Below are positions 8,717-19,174 of a stretch of DNA of 64,000 nucleotides, piece after piece (positions within the stretch are counted from its first letter, which is position 1; every line of letters begins with the position of its first letter). The translations under genes and the position numbers were made by a program. The notes under the pieces were generated by a model. It was not told the origin of the DNA. It searched no databases and saw nothing but the letters and a program-made list of their open reading frames with translations. The stretch comes from JBBSEX01 sp038239345. GTDB lineage: Bacteria; Acidobacteriota; Terriglobia; Bryobacterales; Bryobacteraceae. The DNA is taken from positions 1 to 64,000 of the forward strand of contig JBBSEX010000011.1 in the NCBI GenBank assembly GCA_038239345.1, read 5' to 3'.

Positions 8717-9532
8717 ATGGTTTCCAGATTTACTTGCCAAATCATCGCCCTCGTCGGGGGCATCGTCATCTTTGAGGCCAGTCCAATGGCCTCGGCACAG
8801 GCTCAATCGGGGCCATTACCATCACAGCTGGAGACCGCGTCGTCGAGCTTCCGGCCATCGCCACCACCCAATCCTGGAGGCCGTCCGATTACGCCAGAGG
8901 GGCGGGGCGATATCCAAATGGCTCGTAAGATGTATCGCGAGGCGGTGGATTCCTATAAATCTTCGCCGGAAACTGCGGTCCTCGATAACAAAATCGGGAT
9001 TGCCTATCACCAGATGCTGGAAACGTTGATCGCCAAAACATACTACGAGAAAGCGGTTAAGCTAAATCCCAAGTATTCCGAAGCGATCAATAATCTGGGA
9101 ACGGTTTATTACACAAAGAAGCAATATCGCCGTTCGGTTGGGCTGTATCGGCGGGCGCTGCGGTTGAATCCGCAATCCGCTTCGATTATGAGCAATCTGG
9201 GTACGGCCTACTTTGCCCGCAAGAATTATAAAGAGGCTTTCGAGATTTATCAGAAAGCGCTGGCGATCGATCCGGAAGTATTTGAGCACCGAAGTACAGC
9301 GGGCATCCTGTTACAGGAGCGTCCAGTGGAAGAGCGGGCGCGGTATCATTTTTACCTCGCCAAGACGTACGCCGGCGCGGGGATGAACGATCGGGCGCTG
9401 ATGTATATCCGCAAGGCAATCGAGGAAGGCTTTAAAGAGCGGGATAAGTTCGGCAAGGATCCGGATTTCGCCTCACTGCGGGAGTTAACGGAGTTTAAGG
9501 AATTGATGGCCGCTCAGCCACGAGTCCTGTAA
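8717..9532 (+). CDS. Secreted TPR protein
   Basis: 271 residues with an N-terminal signal-like helix (IIALVGGIVIFEASPMASAQAQ) and about four TPR units in residues 75-190, for example AVKLNPKYSEAINNLGTVYY and ALRLNPQSASIMSNLGTAYF. The end (KEGF--DKFGKDPDFASLRELTEFKELM) is the tail often seen after TPRs in Acidobacteriota proteins. It probably acts as a periplasmic protein-binding scaffold; no partner can be named. A strong GGGAGG lies just before the ATG. Its stop overlaps the start of the next TPR gene by one base (TAATG), so the two are translationally coupled. Confidence 0.75.
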   Translation: MVSRFTCQIIALVGGIVIFEASPMASAQAQSGPLPSQLETASSSFRPSPPPNPGGRPITPEGRGDIQMARKMYREAVDSYKSSPETAVLDNKIGIAYHQMLETLIAKTYYEKAVKLNPKYSEAINNLGTVYYTKKQYRRSVGLYRRALRLNPQSASIMSNLGTAYFARKNYKEAFEIYQKALAIDPEVFEHRSTAGILLQERPVEERARYHFYLAKTYAGAGMNDRALMYIRKAIEEGFKERDKFGKDPDFASLRELTEFKELMAAQPRVL

Positions 9533-11358
9533 TGGGGTTGGTTGCCCTTTTGGGAAGGGCGACGGCGACCTGTTTTGCGGGACTTCTGTTAACGATCGCG
9601 GGCTGCAATCGAGGCGCGCCCCCGACAGTGGATCGTCTGGCGATTTTGCCCTTCGAAAATCTAACAGGGGACCCTTCCCTGGATTGGATTTCCGTCACCG
9701 GCCCGAACATGCTTGGAGCCCAGATAGCTGGTTCGCCCACCGCCAATCCGCTGCTGGCCGAATCGTTACGGCAAGCCTATTCCGAGCGGGCGACGCGCGT
9801 TCTTCATGGATATTTCACGGCTCCCAACGGGAAGCTGCGATTCGAATTCTCAATCGAAGATCCGCAAGCGGTAAAGACCGTCAAGACGTTCTCCGCCGAA
9901 GGTTCACGCGGCGCCGGTATCGTTCCGCTAATCGATTCGCTGGCGCGGCAAATCGATCATCATACGCAGGCCTATGGCACCACTAACGCGGAAGCACTCC
10001 GGCAGTTCGGAGTGGCTCTGCTGGCCCGCGATCTGCCCGCGCGCAGTGAAGCGCTTGAAAAAGCCATCGCCGCCGACCCGAATTATGGCGCGGCGTATGT
10101 CGGGTGGGCCAATACTTTAGTGGCGATGAACGATCGTCCGGGTTGCGAAGCCGCCATTCGGAAGGGGCTGGAACGGGGAACGCTGATCGGTGATGTGTCG
10201 CGGGCGCAGTTGGAACTGGCGGCGGCGCTGCTGTCTAATAACCCCGCGGAGCGCGACAAAGCCCTGCTGACGCTGTCGCACCTAACTCCAAACGATTCCG
10301 GCGTAACCGCCAAGCTGGCCGAAAGCTCGCTCAGCTCGCGGAAATTCGCGCCCGCCGTGGAGTTGTATCGTAAAGCTTTGAAGGTGGATCCGGAAAATCC
10401 CGCCTTATGGAATGCCCTGGGCTATGCCGAAGGGCAAACGGCCAATCTGGAGGGTGCAAAACAAGCTTTTGAACGCTACGGGCGATTCGCCGGTCAGGAG
10501 GCCAACGCGCTGGATTCCCTGGGCGAGGTTTATTTTTATAACGGACGATTTGCCGATTCGGAAAAGAATTTCTTGGCCGCCCATGCCAAGAATCCCGGCC
10601 TGACCGCGGGCGGAGATCTTCTGAAGGCCGCCCAGGCGCATCTACTCACCGGCGATCGCGATGGCGCCGACCAGATCTTTCACAAGTACACCGATTTTCT
10701 GCAGGCGCGTAATAATCCAGCAGTCGAATTGGTGACCGGGCAGTGGGAATTCATTACCGGCCGGCAGGCGCAGGCTATTACCCGGTTGCACAACTATATT
10801 CCCCGGGCCGCTGGCGAATCGGCGGCATACGCCCATACACAACTGGCCATCTGGTATCTGCAGGGTGGCGACGGGGAGCGGGCCAAAGCCGAAGCCGAAC
10901 AGGTCCCGATTACCGCCGCGAATCTTTCCGTGCTGGCGCGATTTGTGACGTTGCCCGCCAAGTCGGCCGCGGAATGGGCGACGATGGCGGAAAAAGCGTT
11001 CCCGACCCCAGAAATGGCCCCGCTGCGCGATCGCATTCTGAGCTATGCCCTGCTGCTTTCCAAGAATTTCGAGCAAGCGACGCCGCTGCTGAAGCAGGCC
11101 TATGAGCAGGCCGATCCCAATAACGACGGTCCTCTGCGCGCGCTCTATGCCTGGTCTCTGGCGGAATCGGGGCGGGTGGATGAAGCCGCGCCGTTGGTGC
11201 AACAGTATCCAATCCCATTGAGCCAGGGCGATGTCTTCCTGGCTTCTATTGGATTCCCCAAATTCCTGGATGTGCGGGCCAAGGTTCGTCAGGCTCAGGG
11301 CAAACAAGAAGACGCCCGGACGCTTGAAAAACTCTATCACCAATATTCCTCGCGCTGA
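9532..11358 (+). CDS. TPR lipoprotein with TolB-like N-terminal domain
   Basis: 608 residues. A lipobox-like signal (LLTIAGC, Cys about residue 25) predicts a lipoprotein. The segment VDRLAILPFENLTGDPSLDWI is the start of the TolB/FlgO-like domain found in front of many bacterial TPR proteins. From about residue 150 the rest consists of TPR-type helical pairs. Such proteins, often fused to regulators or cyclases in Acidobacteriota, are thought to assemble complexes, but function is unproven. It starts inside the stop codon of the previous TPR gene (1-nt overlap), which indicates stoichiometric expression of the pair. Confidence 0.75.
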   Translation: MGLVALLGRATATCFAGLLLTIAGCNRGAPPTVDRLAILPFENLTGDPSLDWISVTGPNMLGAQIAGSPTANPLLAESLRQAYSERATRVLHGYFTAPNGKLRFEFSIEDPQAVKTVKTFSAEGSRGAGIVPLIDSLARQIDHHTQAYGTTNAEALRQFGVALLARDLPARSEALEKAIAADPNYGAAYVGWANTLVAMNDRPGCEAAIRKGLERGTLIGDVSRAQLELAAALLSNNPAERDKALLTLSHLTPNDSGVTAKLAESSLSSRKFAPAVELYRKALKVDPENPALWNALGYAEGQTANLEGAKQAFERYGRFAGQEANALDSLGEVYFYNGRFADSEKNFLAAHAKNPGLTAGGDLLKAAQAHLLTGDRDGADQIFHKYTDFLQARNNPAVELVTGQWEFITGRQAQAITRLHNYIPRAAGESAAYAHTQLAIWYLQGGDGERAKAEAEQVPITAANLSVLARFVTLPAKSAAEWATMAEKAFPTPEMAPLRDRILSYALLLSKNFEQATPLLKQAYEQADPNNDGPLRALYAWSLAESGRVDEAAPLVQQYPIPLSQGDVFLASIGFPKFLDVRAKVRQAQGKQEDARTLEKLYHQYSSR

Positions 11359-11406
11359 ACTTAAGTCTAGGCAGCGTTTCCCGTTCGCATTTCATCTGGT
11401 TACTAT

Positions 11407-11434
11407 GGATCTAATCACTATGGACGTTAGATCC
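11407..11434. repeat. 8-bp inverted repeat upstream of the ABC transporter gene
   Basis: GGATCTAA at 11407-11414 and TTAGATCC at 11427-11434 are perfect inverted arms separated by 12 bases, ending about 25 bases before the ABC transporter start at 11460. This could be an operator or a small leader hairpin. No T-run follows, so it is not a terminator. Confidence 0.4.
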
Positions 11435-11459
11435 GCTCGGAGAAGGCTGCTCGAATATA

Positions 11460-13337
11460 ATGGCAAACGCTGAAAAATTAAAAGGTACAGAGCGCTTACG
11501 GTCGCTCTGGCCGGACATTTGGGTGATGATTGAACCGCGCCGGAAAGCGCTGGCGCTGGGATTGGTGTTGATCGCTATCAGCCGTGTGGCGGGACTCGTC
11601 CTGCCAGCTTCCACCAAATATCTGGTGGATGAGGTGATCGGCAAGCATAATTCCAAGATGCTGACGCCGTTGGTGCTGGCCGTCGTTGCCGCGACGCTGA
11701 TTCAGGCTGTCACTTCCTTCACGTTGACGCAATTACTCTCCAAATCGGCGCAACGGCTGATTACGGACCTGCGCAAAAAGGTTCAGAGCCATATCGGGCG
11801 TCTGTCGGTGGGCTACTTCGATTCGAACAAAACGGGAGCTTTGGTTTCGCGGATTATGAGCGATGTCGAGGGAGTTCGCAACTTGGTGGGAACGGGTTTG
11901 GTCGAATTGGTTGGCGGGCTGCTGACGGCGGCCATCGCCCTGGTGGTTTTGTTCCGCATCAGCCCCTTGATGACGGGTATTGCGCTGGCCGTGGTCTTAA
12001 GCTTTATCTTTTTCCTGCAGCGGGCGTTCAAGACGATCCGTCCGATTTTTCGCGAGCGGGGCAAGATTACCGCGGAAGTGACCGGACGGCTGACGGAATC
12101 GTTGGGCGGCGTGCGCGTCATCAAGGGCTATCATGCCGAAGAGCGCGAAGCGGCGACGTTTGGTTTGGGAGTGCAGCGCCTTCTTGATAACGTACTGAAG
12201 TCGCTTACCGGTGTGTCGTTGATGAGTCTGGCGGCGACGGTGCTGATGGGAGTGGTGGGCGCCATCGTGATGTATGTCGGTACGCGGCAGATCGCGGCGG
12301 GATCGCTGACGCTGGGCGGCTTTATCACGTTCACCGCATTCCTTGCCTTCCTGGTGGCGCCGATCATTCAGACAGTGAATATTGGAACGCAGTTGACTGA
12401 GGCGCTGGCCGGGCTGGAGCGTACGCGCGAAGTGCTGCGGGAGCGCCCCGAGGATGAAGACCCTAAGCGCGGAATCGCCCTTCCTGAGATTCGCGGCGAT
12501 GTGCGGTTCGAGCATGTCAATTTCTCTTATGAGCCTGGCAAGGAAGTTCTGCACGACGTAACGTTCGAATCCAGGCCGGGCACCGTCACCGCGCTGGTTG
12601 GATCGTCGGGATCGGGCAAATCGACGACCATTGGACTGATCGCGGCATTCCATTCGCCCAGCGAAGGTACCGTTTGGGTGGATGATATCGACCTTTCCAC
12701 TGTGCGCCTGGCGTCCTATCGGACACAATTGGGCGTGGTGCTGCAGGAGACATTCCTGTTCGACGGAACCATCCGCGAGAACGTCGCCTTCGCCCGCCCA
12801 TATGCAACTGAAGAAGAAATCATGCACGCCTGCAAGATCGCTCGCGTCGATGAATTCGCCACTGGCTTTGAACTGGGCTACGACACAATTGTCGGCGAAC
12901 GCGGCGTGAAGCTTTCCGGGGGACAGCGGCAAAGAGTATCGATCGCCCGGGCGATTCTGGCCGATCCGCGAATCCTGATCCTGGACGAAGCCACCTCGAG
13001 TTTGGATTCCGAATCGGAAGCGCTCATTCAGGAAGGCCTGTCGTATCTGATGAAGGGGCGCACGACGTTTGTGATCGCCCACCGCCTTTCCACCATTCGC
13101 CGCGCCGACCAGATTCTGGTGATGGAGCACGGGCAGATCATCGAACGCGGCACGCATCAGATTCTCTATGCGCTGGAGGGCCGTTATCACGAACTCTACA
13201 CCAAGCAGCATGGGATTGAAGCGAACCTCTTTCTGGCGCCGGGTGAGGGGGATTCCCTGGAGACCTCCGATGGCAAAGGGAAAGCGCCGGGCAACAGCAG
13301 TGGCGTAACCGAAGCGATGCGCTTGCTGCGGGGCTGA
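11460..13337 (+). CDS. ABC exporter, fused permease and ATPase (MsbA-like)
   Basis: 625 residues in the half-transporter layout: six predicted membrane helices in residues 1-320, starting near RKALALGLVLIAISRVAGLV, then a nucleotide-binding domain. Walker A is GSSGSGKST (about 380-388), the Q-loop is LGVVLQETFLFDGTIREN, the signature is LSGGQRQRVSIARAIL (about 484), Walker B is ILILDEATSSLD, and the switch His is VIAHRLS. It works as a homodimer in the inner membrane, exporting lipids, lipid-linked sugars, peptides or drugs; the substrate cannot be read from the sequence. No good ribosome binding site sits at usual spacing. An 8-bp inverted repeat lies just upstream. Confidence 0.88.
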   Translation: MANAEKLKGTERLRSLWPDIWVMIEPRRKALALGLVLIAISRVAGLVLPASTKYLVDEVIGKHNSKMLTPLVLAVVAATLIQAVTSFTLTQLLSKSAQRLITDLRKKVQSHIGRLSVGYFDSNKTGALVSRIMSDVEGVRNLVGTGLVELVGGLLTAAIALVVLFRISPLMTGIALAVVLSFIFFLQRAFKTIRPIFRERGKITAEVTGRLTESLGGVRVIKGYHAEEREAATFGLGVQRLLDNVLKSLTGVSLMSLAATVLMGVVGAIVMYVGTRQIAAGSLTLGGFITFTAFLAFLVAPIIQTVNIGTQLTEALAGLERTREVLRERPEDEDPKRGIALPEIRGDVRFEHVNFSYEPGKEVLHDVTFESRPGTVTALVGSSGSGKSTTIGLIAAFHSPSEGTVWVDDIDLSTVRLASYRTQLGVVLQETFLFDGTIRENVAFARPYATEEEIMHACKIARVDEFATGFELGYDTIVGERGVKLSGGQRQRVSIARAILADPRILILDEATSSLDSESEALIQEGLSYLMKGRTTFVIAHRLSTIRRADQILVMEHGQIIERGTHQILYALEGRYHELYTKQHGIEANLFLAPGEGDSLETSDGKGKAPGNSSGVTEAMRLLRG

Positions 13338-13356
13338 TCGTGATATAGTGCCCGGC

Positions 13357-13533
13357 ATGGCTGACGACAAACACAAAACGGGTCCGCAAGATGCTCTGCG
13401 GGTGAACGTCCACGAAGATTACGAGTTAACCTACTGGACCAAGAAATTCGACTGCACCGCCGATGAATTGCGGGCAGCGGTGAAGAAGGTGGGCGTCATG
13501 GCGAAAGACGTGGAAGCGGAACTGAAGAAGTAA
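13357..13533 (+). CDS. DUF3606 family small protein
   Basis: 58 residues reading MADDKHKTGPQDALRVNVHE, then a compact helical part with the family's hallmark YWTKKFDCTADELRAAVKKVG. DUF3606 proteins are small, soluble and of unknown function; they are common in soil bacteria. The ATG at 13357 is preferred over an in-frame GTG nine bases upstream because the conserved family start is MADDK. It lies 19 bases after the ABC transporter stop. Confidence 0.8.
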   Translation: MADDKHKTGPQDALRVNVHEDYELTYWTKKFDCTADELRAAVKKVGVMAKDVEAELKK

Positions 13534-13558
13534 TTCACGTATTGCTAGACTAGTTGAG

Positions 13559-14644
13559 TTGCTAGCGTCCCCAGAATTTCTCTATCGCCGCGGTGCGATT
13601 GCTGCCCGTCTGCCTGAACTGAAGGCCCAGGCGCTGCTGGTCTCTTCGCTTCCAAATGTCCGCTATTTAACGGGATTTACGGGCAGTAACGGGATCCTTT
13701 TGCTCCTGGAAGGCGATGCCGTTTTCCTTACCGATCCGCGCTATTCTATCCAAGCGGGGCGGGAAGTGTCGTGCAAAATCAAGATCGTGCAGGGGCTGCT
13801 TACCAAAGCGGCAAGCGACTTGATTGCCCGTAAAAAGCTAACTAAAATCGGCTTCGAACAAGCTCATTTATCTTTCGCGAACTATATTGCGCTCAAAGAC
13901 GAGCTAAAGCTGGCGGCGTCCCTGGTACCCATTCCCGATATCATTCTGGACCAGCGAATGGTGAAATCGGAGAGCGAAATCGCGGCGATTCGGGCGGCCG
14001 TCCTGCTGAATTCTCAAGCCTTCGAGCAAGCTCTGAAAAAGGTGCGCGTAGGGGCGTCGGAAGCGGATATAGCCGCTGAAATCGATTACCGGATGCGGCG
14101 TCTTGGGGCCAGCGGTTCGTCGTTTGAAACGATTGTCGCGGCGGGTGCGCGCACGGCGTTGCCCCACGCCCGCCCGACGGCTGCCCGGCTACAGCCCAAT
14201 GACTTACTATTGATAGACATGGGCGCTACCCTGGATGGGTATGCGAGCGACATGACGCGCGTCGTCAGCCTGGGTAAGCCGCCGGCGAAAATCCGGAATA
14301 TGTATCGGGCTGTGCTCGAATCGCAGCTGGCGGCCATCGCGATCGTGAAGCCGGGAATCGCCGCGGGCCGGGTGGACCTGGCGGCGCGAAAGGTTCTGCG
14401 GGGGCACAACCTGGATAAGCAATTCGTCCATTCCACCGGCCACGGGTTGGGCCTGGAGATTCATGAACCACCGCGGCTGGGTAAAGCGGCCAAGACGCGC
14501 CTGCAAGCGGGGATGGTAATTACCATTGAGCCCGGCGCATATATAGAAGGGTTAGGCGGGATCCGGATCGAAGACACCGTGCTTGTGACCAAGACCGGTT
14601 GCGAGGTATTAACGCCGACCTCGAAAGAACTCGTCGAACTATAA
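13559..14644 (+). CDS. M24B metallopeptidase (Xaa-Pro aminopeptidase)
   Basis: 361 residues with an N-terminal creatinase-like domain (LPNVRYLTGFTGSNGILLL) and a C-terminal pita-bread domain. The five metal ligands are recognisable: Asp in LLLIDMGATLDGYASDMTR (two Asp), His in STGHGLGLEIHEPP, Glu in VITIEPGAYIEG and Glu in GGIRIEDTVLV. It removes N-terminal residues preceding proline using Mn/Co. The start is a TTG with no ATG nearby. It ends one base before accB. In many bacteria an M24 peptidase precedes efp-accB-accC; here efp is absent from the cluster. Confidence 0.9.
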   Translation: MLASPEFLYRRGAIAARLPELKAQALLVSSLPNVRYLTGFTGSNGILLLLEGDAVFLTDPRYSIQAGREVSCKIKIVQGLLTKAASDLIARKKLTKIGFEQAHLSFANYIALKDELKLAASLVPIPDIILDQRMVKSESEIAAIRAAVLLNSQAFEQALKKVRVGASEADIAAEIDYRMRRLGASGSSFETIVAAGARTALPHARPTAARLQPNDLLLIDMGATLDGYASDMTRVVSLGKPPAKIRNMYRAVLESQLAAIAIVKPGIAAGRVDLAARKVLRGHNLDKQFVHSTGHGLGLEIHEPPRLGKAAKTRLQAGMVITIEPGAYIEGLGGIRIEDTVLVTKTGCEVLTPTSKELVEL

Positions 14645-14645
14645 A

Positions 14646-15119
14646 ATGACACTCGAAGAAATCAAAGAACTACTGCAAATATTTAATGAGAGCGGCGTAG
14701 GCGAATTGGACGTGCAGCGGGGCGACAATCGCGTTCGGATCCGGCGGTCTGTGACAACGACGCAGGAGATGGCCCTTTCCAATAGTCCCAGCGTCGGAAG
14801 TGCCGCACCGCCCGTGACCTACACGCAGGCGATTCCTTCCTACGCACCGGCAACGCCCGAAAGCGCGGCCGATAGCAATCAGACACTGGTGAAGTCGCCG
14901 ATTGTGGGGACCTACTATGATTCCCCGTCGCCCGGAGCCCCGCCCTTCGTGCGCGTGGGCGATTCGGTGGAGCCGGGGCAAGTGCTCTGCATCATCGAAT
15001 CGATGAAACTGATGAATGAAATCGAAGCCGAAACGGCGGGCATCGTGGGCAGCAAACTGGTGGAGAACGGACGGCCGGTAGAGTACGGCGAAGCTCTTTT
15101 CGCCATCCGCCCGCGTTAG
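14646..15119 (+). CDS. accB: Biotin carboxyl carrier protein of acetyl-CoA carboxylase
   Basis: 157 residues. The N-terminal helix (EEIKELLQIFNESGVGELDV) and a Pro/Ala/Ser linker lead to the biotinyl domain SPIVGTYYDSPSPGAPPFVRVG. The biotin-accepting Lys is residue 121 in ESMKLMNEIEAE, and the Pro/Ala 'thumb' of AccB-type carriers is present. It carries biotin between biotin carboxylase and carboxyltransferase in the first step of fatty-acid synthesis. accC follows after 6 bases, so the two form an operon. Confidence 0.95.
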   Translation: MTLEEIKELLQIFNESGVGELDVQRGDNRVRIRRSVTTTQEMALSNSPSVGSAAPPVTYTQAIPSYAPATPESAADSNQTLVKSPIVGTYYDSPSPGAPPFVRVGDSVEPGQVLCIIESMKLMNEIEAETAGIVGSKLVENGRPVEYGEALFAIRPR

Positions 15120-15125
15120 GCGCCA

Positions 15126-16478
15126 ATGTTTCAAAAGATTCTGATTGCCAACCGTGGCGAGATCGCGCTGCGGGTGATTTGCGCTTGTAAAGACCTGGGA
15201 ATTCGTACGGTGGCCGTCTATTCCGAGGCCGATCGGCATAGCCTGCACGCCCGTTTCGCCGATGAAGCGATTTGCATCGGTCCGGCCAAGAGCGCTCGTA
15301 GTTATCTGGATATCCCATCGGTAATCAGCGCCGCCGAGATTACGAATGTCGATGCCATTCATCCGGGCTACGGCTTCTTGAGTGAGAATGCCGACTTTGC
15401 CGAGGTCTGCGAAACATCGGGAATCCGGTTCATCGGACCGCGTCCGGAAGTGATCCGCACCATGGGTTCGAAGCAGCATGCCCGGAGCGCGATGGAACAG
15501 GCTGGCGTGCCGATTCTGCCGGGCTCTAAAGGCATCATTAAGAGTCTCGAAGAAGCGCTTGAGCTGGCTGCGGAAATCGGCTATCCGGTAATGCTAAAGG
15601 CGTCGGCTGGCGGTGGCGGCCGGGGAATGCGCGTGGTGCGCGAAGCCGCTGAACTGCCGAATCTGCTAGCCCAGGCCCAGGCTGAAGCCACGGCGGCGTT
15701 TTCCTGCGGCGACATGTATATGGAGAAGCTGGTGGTGAACCCCCGCCACATCGAGTTCCAGGTGATGGGCGACCATCATGGAAACATGCTGATCCTGGGC
15801 GAGCGCGAGTGTTCCATCCAGCGGCGTCATCAGAAATTGCTGGAAGAAGCGCCATCGCCGGGAGTCTCTCAGGAAATGCGCGAACGGATCAGCGAGAGCC
15901 TGCGCGTGGCGATGAAGGGCATCGGTTATACGAACGCCGGCACGGTGGAATTCCTGATGGATGAAGAGGGGAAGCTGTACTTCATTGAGGTAAATGCCCG
16001 CATCCAGGTGGAGCATCCGGTGACGGAATTCATCACTGGAATCGACATGGTGAAAACGCAAATTCTGGTGGCGGACGGCGCCCGCCTGGACGAGATTTTG
16101 ACACTTCCCATTCAGCTTCGCGGGCATGCCATCGAGTGCCGCATCAACGCCGAGAATCCTGAGACGTTTGCCCCCTGTCCAGGACGCATTACAGGGCTTA
16201 ACCTGCCGGGCGGGATCGGCGTCCGCGTCGATACGGCGGCGTATACCGACGGCGTAATTCCCCCTTACTACGATTCGCTGGTAGCCAAGCTAATCGTGCA
16301 CGGCGCCAATCGCGACGAGGCCATCGCCAGGATGACCCGGGCGCTGGATATGTTCGTCATCGAGGGGATTTATACGACGATTCCGCTACACCAGAAAATC
16401 ATGCAGCATCCGGATTTCGTGGCCGCCAAGCTGGATACGAACTTCTTAACCAGAACGAAACTGGCCGGCGCGAAATAG
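15126..16478 (+). CDS. accC: Biotin carboxylase subunit of acetyl-CoA carboxylase
   Basis: 450 residues, the normal length. Landmarks are MFQKILIANRGEIALRVICA, HPGYGFLSENADFAEVC, the ATP-grasp glycine loop KASAGGGGRGMRVV, the carboxylase motif ERECSIQRRHQKLLEEAPSP, and the active-site FIEVNARIQVEHPVTE. It carboxylates the biotin on AccB using ATP and bicarbonate in the cytoplasm. It lies directly behind accB; accA and accD are not in the window. Confidence 0.97.
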   Translation: MFQKILIANRGEIALRVICACKDLGIRTVAVYSEADRHSLHARFADEAICIGPAKSARSYLDIPSVISAAEITNVDAIHPGYGFLSENADFAEVCETSGIRFIGPRPEVIRTMGSKQHARSAMEQAGVPILPGSKGIIKSLEEALELAAEIGYPVMLKASAGGGGRGMRVVREAAELPNLLAQAQAEATAAFSCGDMYMEKLVVNPRHIEFQVMGDHHGNMLILGERECSIQRRHQKLLEEAPSPGVSQEMRERISESLRVAMKGIGYTNAGTVEFLMDEEGKLYFIEVNARIQVEHPVTEFITGIDMVKTQILVADGARLDEILTLPIQLRGHAIECRINAENPETFAPCPGRITGLNLPGGIGVRVDTAAYTDGVIPPYYDSLVAKLIVHGANRDEAIARMTRALDMFVIEGIYTTIPLHQKIMQHPDFVAAKLDTNFLTRTKLAGAK

Positions 16479-16489
16479 TACCGTCACCA

Positions 16490-17008
16490 ATGCTTCCGCT
16501 GGCACTGGCTATATCCATTACGCTAACGGCGAAGGAAGCGGAAGTGGTCCAGCTGTTGAATGAGGCGCGAGCACAGCCGGCAGCCTTTGCGGAGCGGTAT
16601 CTGCGATCGAAGCAAGCGGCGGAATGCGCCAGAGAAATGCGCGGCATGCGGCCAATCGCCAAACTGGAGATCTCTCCCGCGCTCTGCCGCTCGGCTCGCG
16701 ACCACGCCATCGATATGGGACGTGCCGGACGCACTGGACATACCGGTACGGACGAATCGAGCCTTGACCAAAGAATCTCCCGGCACGGCATCTGGCGCGC
16801 TCGAATCGCCGAGAATATCTACTACGGCGGCGGAGATTCGCTTGAGATCGTCGTCCAATTACTAATCGACGCGGGAGTTGCCGGACGCGGTCACCGGCGA
16901 AACATCCTCGACCCCGAACTGCGGTTCGTCGGCGTCAGCATCCGGCCGCACTCTGACTACGGGTCGAATTGCGTGCAGGACTTCGCGGCAGCGATATCCG
17001 AGCCTTAG
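16490..17008 (+). CDS. Secreted CAP/SCP-domain protein
   Basis: 172 residues with a short signal-like start (MLPLALAISITLTA) and a CAP (cysteine-rich secretory/antigen 5/PR-1) domain. The family's scattered motifs are visible: LLNEARAQPAAFAERYL, LCRSARDHAIDMGRAGRTGHTGTD (first His), RIAENIYYG (Glu), and GHRRNILDPELRFVGVSI (second His). Bacterial CAP proteins are exported and have been linked to sterol/lipid binding or nuclease activity, so the role is open. It starts 11 bases after accC and ends before the groESL promoter. Confidence 0.85.
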   Translation: MLPLALAISITLTAKEAEVVQLLNEARAQPAAFAERYLRSKQAAECAREMRGMRPIAKLEISPALCRSARDHAIDMGRAGRTGHTGTDESSLDQRISRHGIWRARIAENIYYGGGDSLEIVVQLLIDAGVAGRGHRRNILDPELRFVGVSIRPHSDYGSNCVQDFAAAISEP

Positions 17009-17054
17009 AAGTGCCATTAAAACCGTAATGATTACAATCGTTTGCGAAAATATA

Positions 17055-17081
17055 CTGGCACTCCTCCCGGCAGTGTGCTAA
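17055..17081 (+). promoter_or_regulatory. CIRCE operator (HrcA-binding) of groESL
   Basis: The left arm CTGGCACTC (17055-17063), a 9-nt spacer and the right arm GTGTGCTAA (17073-17081) match the consensus TTAGCACTC-N9-GAGTGCTAA with two mismatches in the left arm and one in the right. A TATACT (17051-17056) overlapping the left edge is a plausible -10 element. HrcA repression relieved by heat is the known mode. hrcA is not in the window. Confidence 0.9.
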
Positions 17082-17149
17082 CACTAGATGGGGGTCGCAA
17101 GATTCCCCGCAGTAGCAGTCCTCAACGAGCCCCGGAGGCTCCAATCACT

Positions 17150-17470
17150 ATGAAAATCCGTCCCTTATACGACCGCGTCGTAGTTAAGCGCATTGAAGAC
17201 AAAGAGACCACCATGCAGGGCGGTCTTTACATCCCGGATTCAGCGAAGGAAAAGCCCCAGGAAGGTGAAGTCGTCGCCGTTGGTAAAGGCAAGCGCCTGG
17301 AAGACGGCAAAGTTGTCAGCCTGGATGTTCAGGTGGGCGATCGCATCCTGTTCGGCAAGTATTCCGGTAGCGATATCAAGTTAGATGGCGAAGAGTACAT
17401 GATTATGCGCGAGGACGAAATTCTCGGCATTCTCGATAAGCAGCCCACGGCTGCGAAGAAGGCGAGCTAA
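17150..17470 (+). CDS. groES: Co-chaperonin GroES
   Basis: 106 residues starting MKIRPLYDRVVVKRIEDKET. The mobile loop (TTMQGGLYIPDSAKEKPQ) and the GEVVAVGKGK and VGDRILFGKYSG strands are all canonical. It caps GroEL. The ATG at 17150 is preceded by CGGAGG at good spacing; the frame is open further upstream to 17042, but that stretch is the CIRCE/leader region. The C-terminal extension KQPTAAKKAS is slightly longer than in E. coli. groEL starts 3 bases after the stop. Confidence 0.96.
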   Translation: MKIRPLYDRVVVKRIEDKETTMQGGLYIPDSAKEKPQEGEVVAVGKGKRLEDGKVVSLDVQVGDRILFGKYSGSDIKLDGEEYMIMREDEILGILDKQPTAAKKAS

Positions 17471-17473
17471 CAC

Positions 17474-19108
<1,635 letters not shown>

Positions 19109-19136
19109 GCTTCGGTTTAGTGGGTTCGTTTGGAAG

Positions 19137-19168
19137 AAGGCGGTCCTCGAAAGGGGGCCGCCTTTTTT
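19137..19168 (+). terminator. Rho-independent terminator of groESL
   Basis: An imperfect GC-rich stem (AAGGCGG...CCGCCTT, with further G/C pairing across TCC/GGG) and a short loop are followed by TTTTTT at 19163-19168. It sits 28 bases after the groEL stop and just before the convergent gene that ends at 19175. Confidence 0.85.
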
Positions 19169-19174
19169 ATTGCT

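Noticed and set aside
11997..13376. 459-codon minus-strand frame opposite the ABC transporter
   Set aside because: Shadow of the ABC transporter codon usage; Arg/His-rich composition without motifs.
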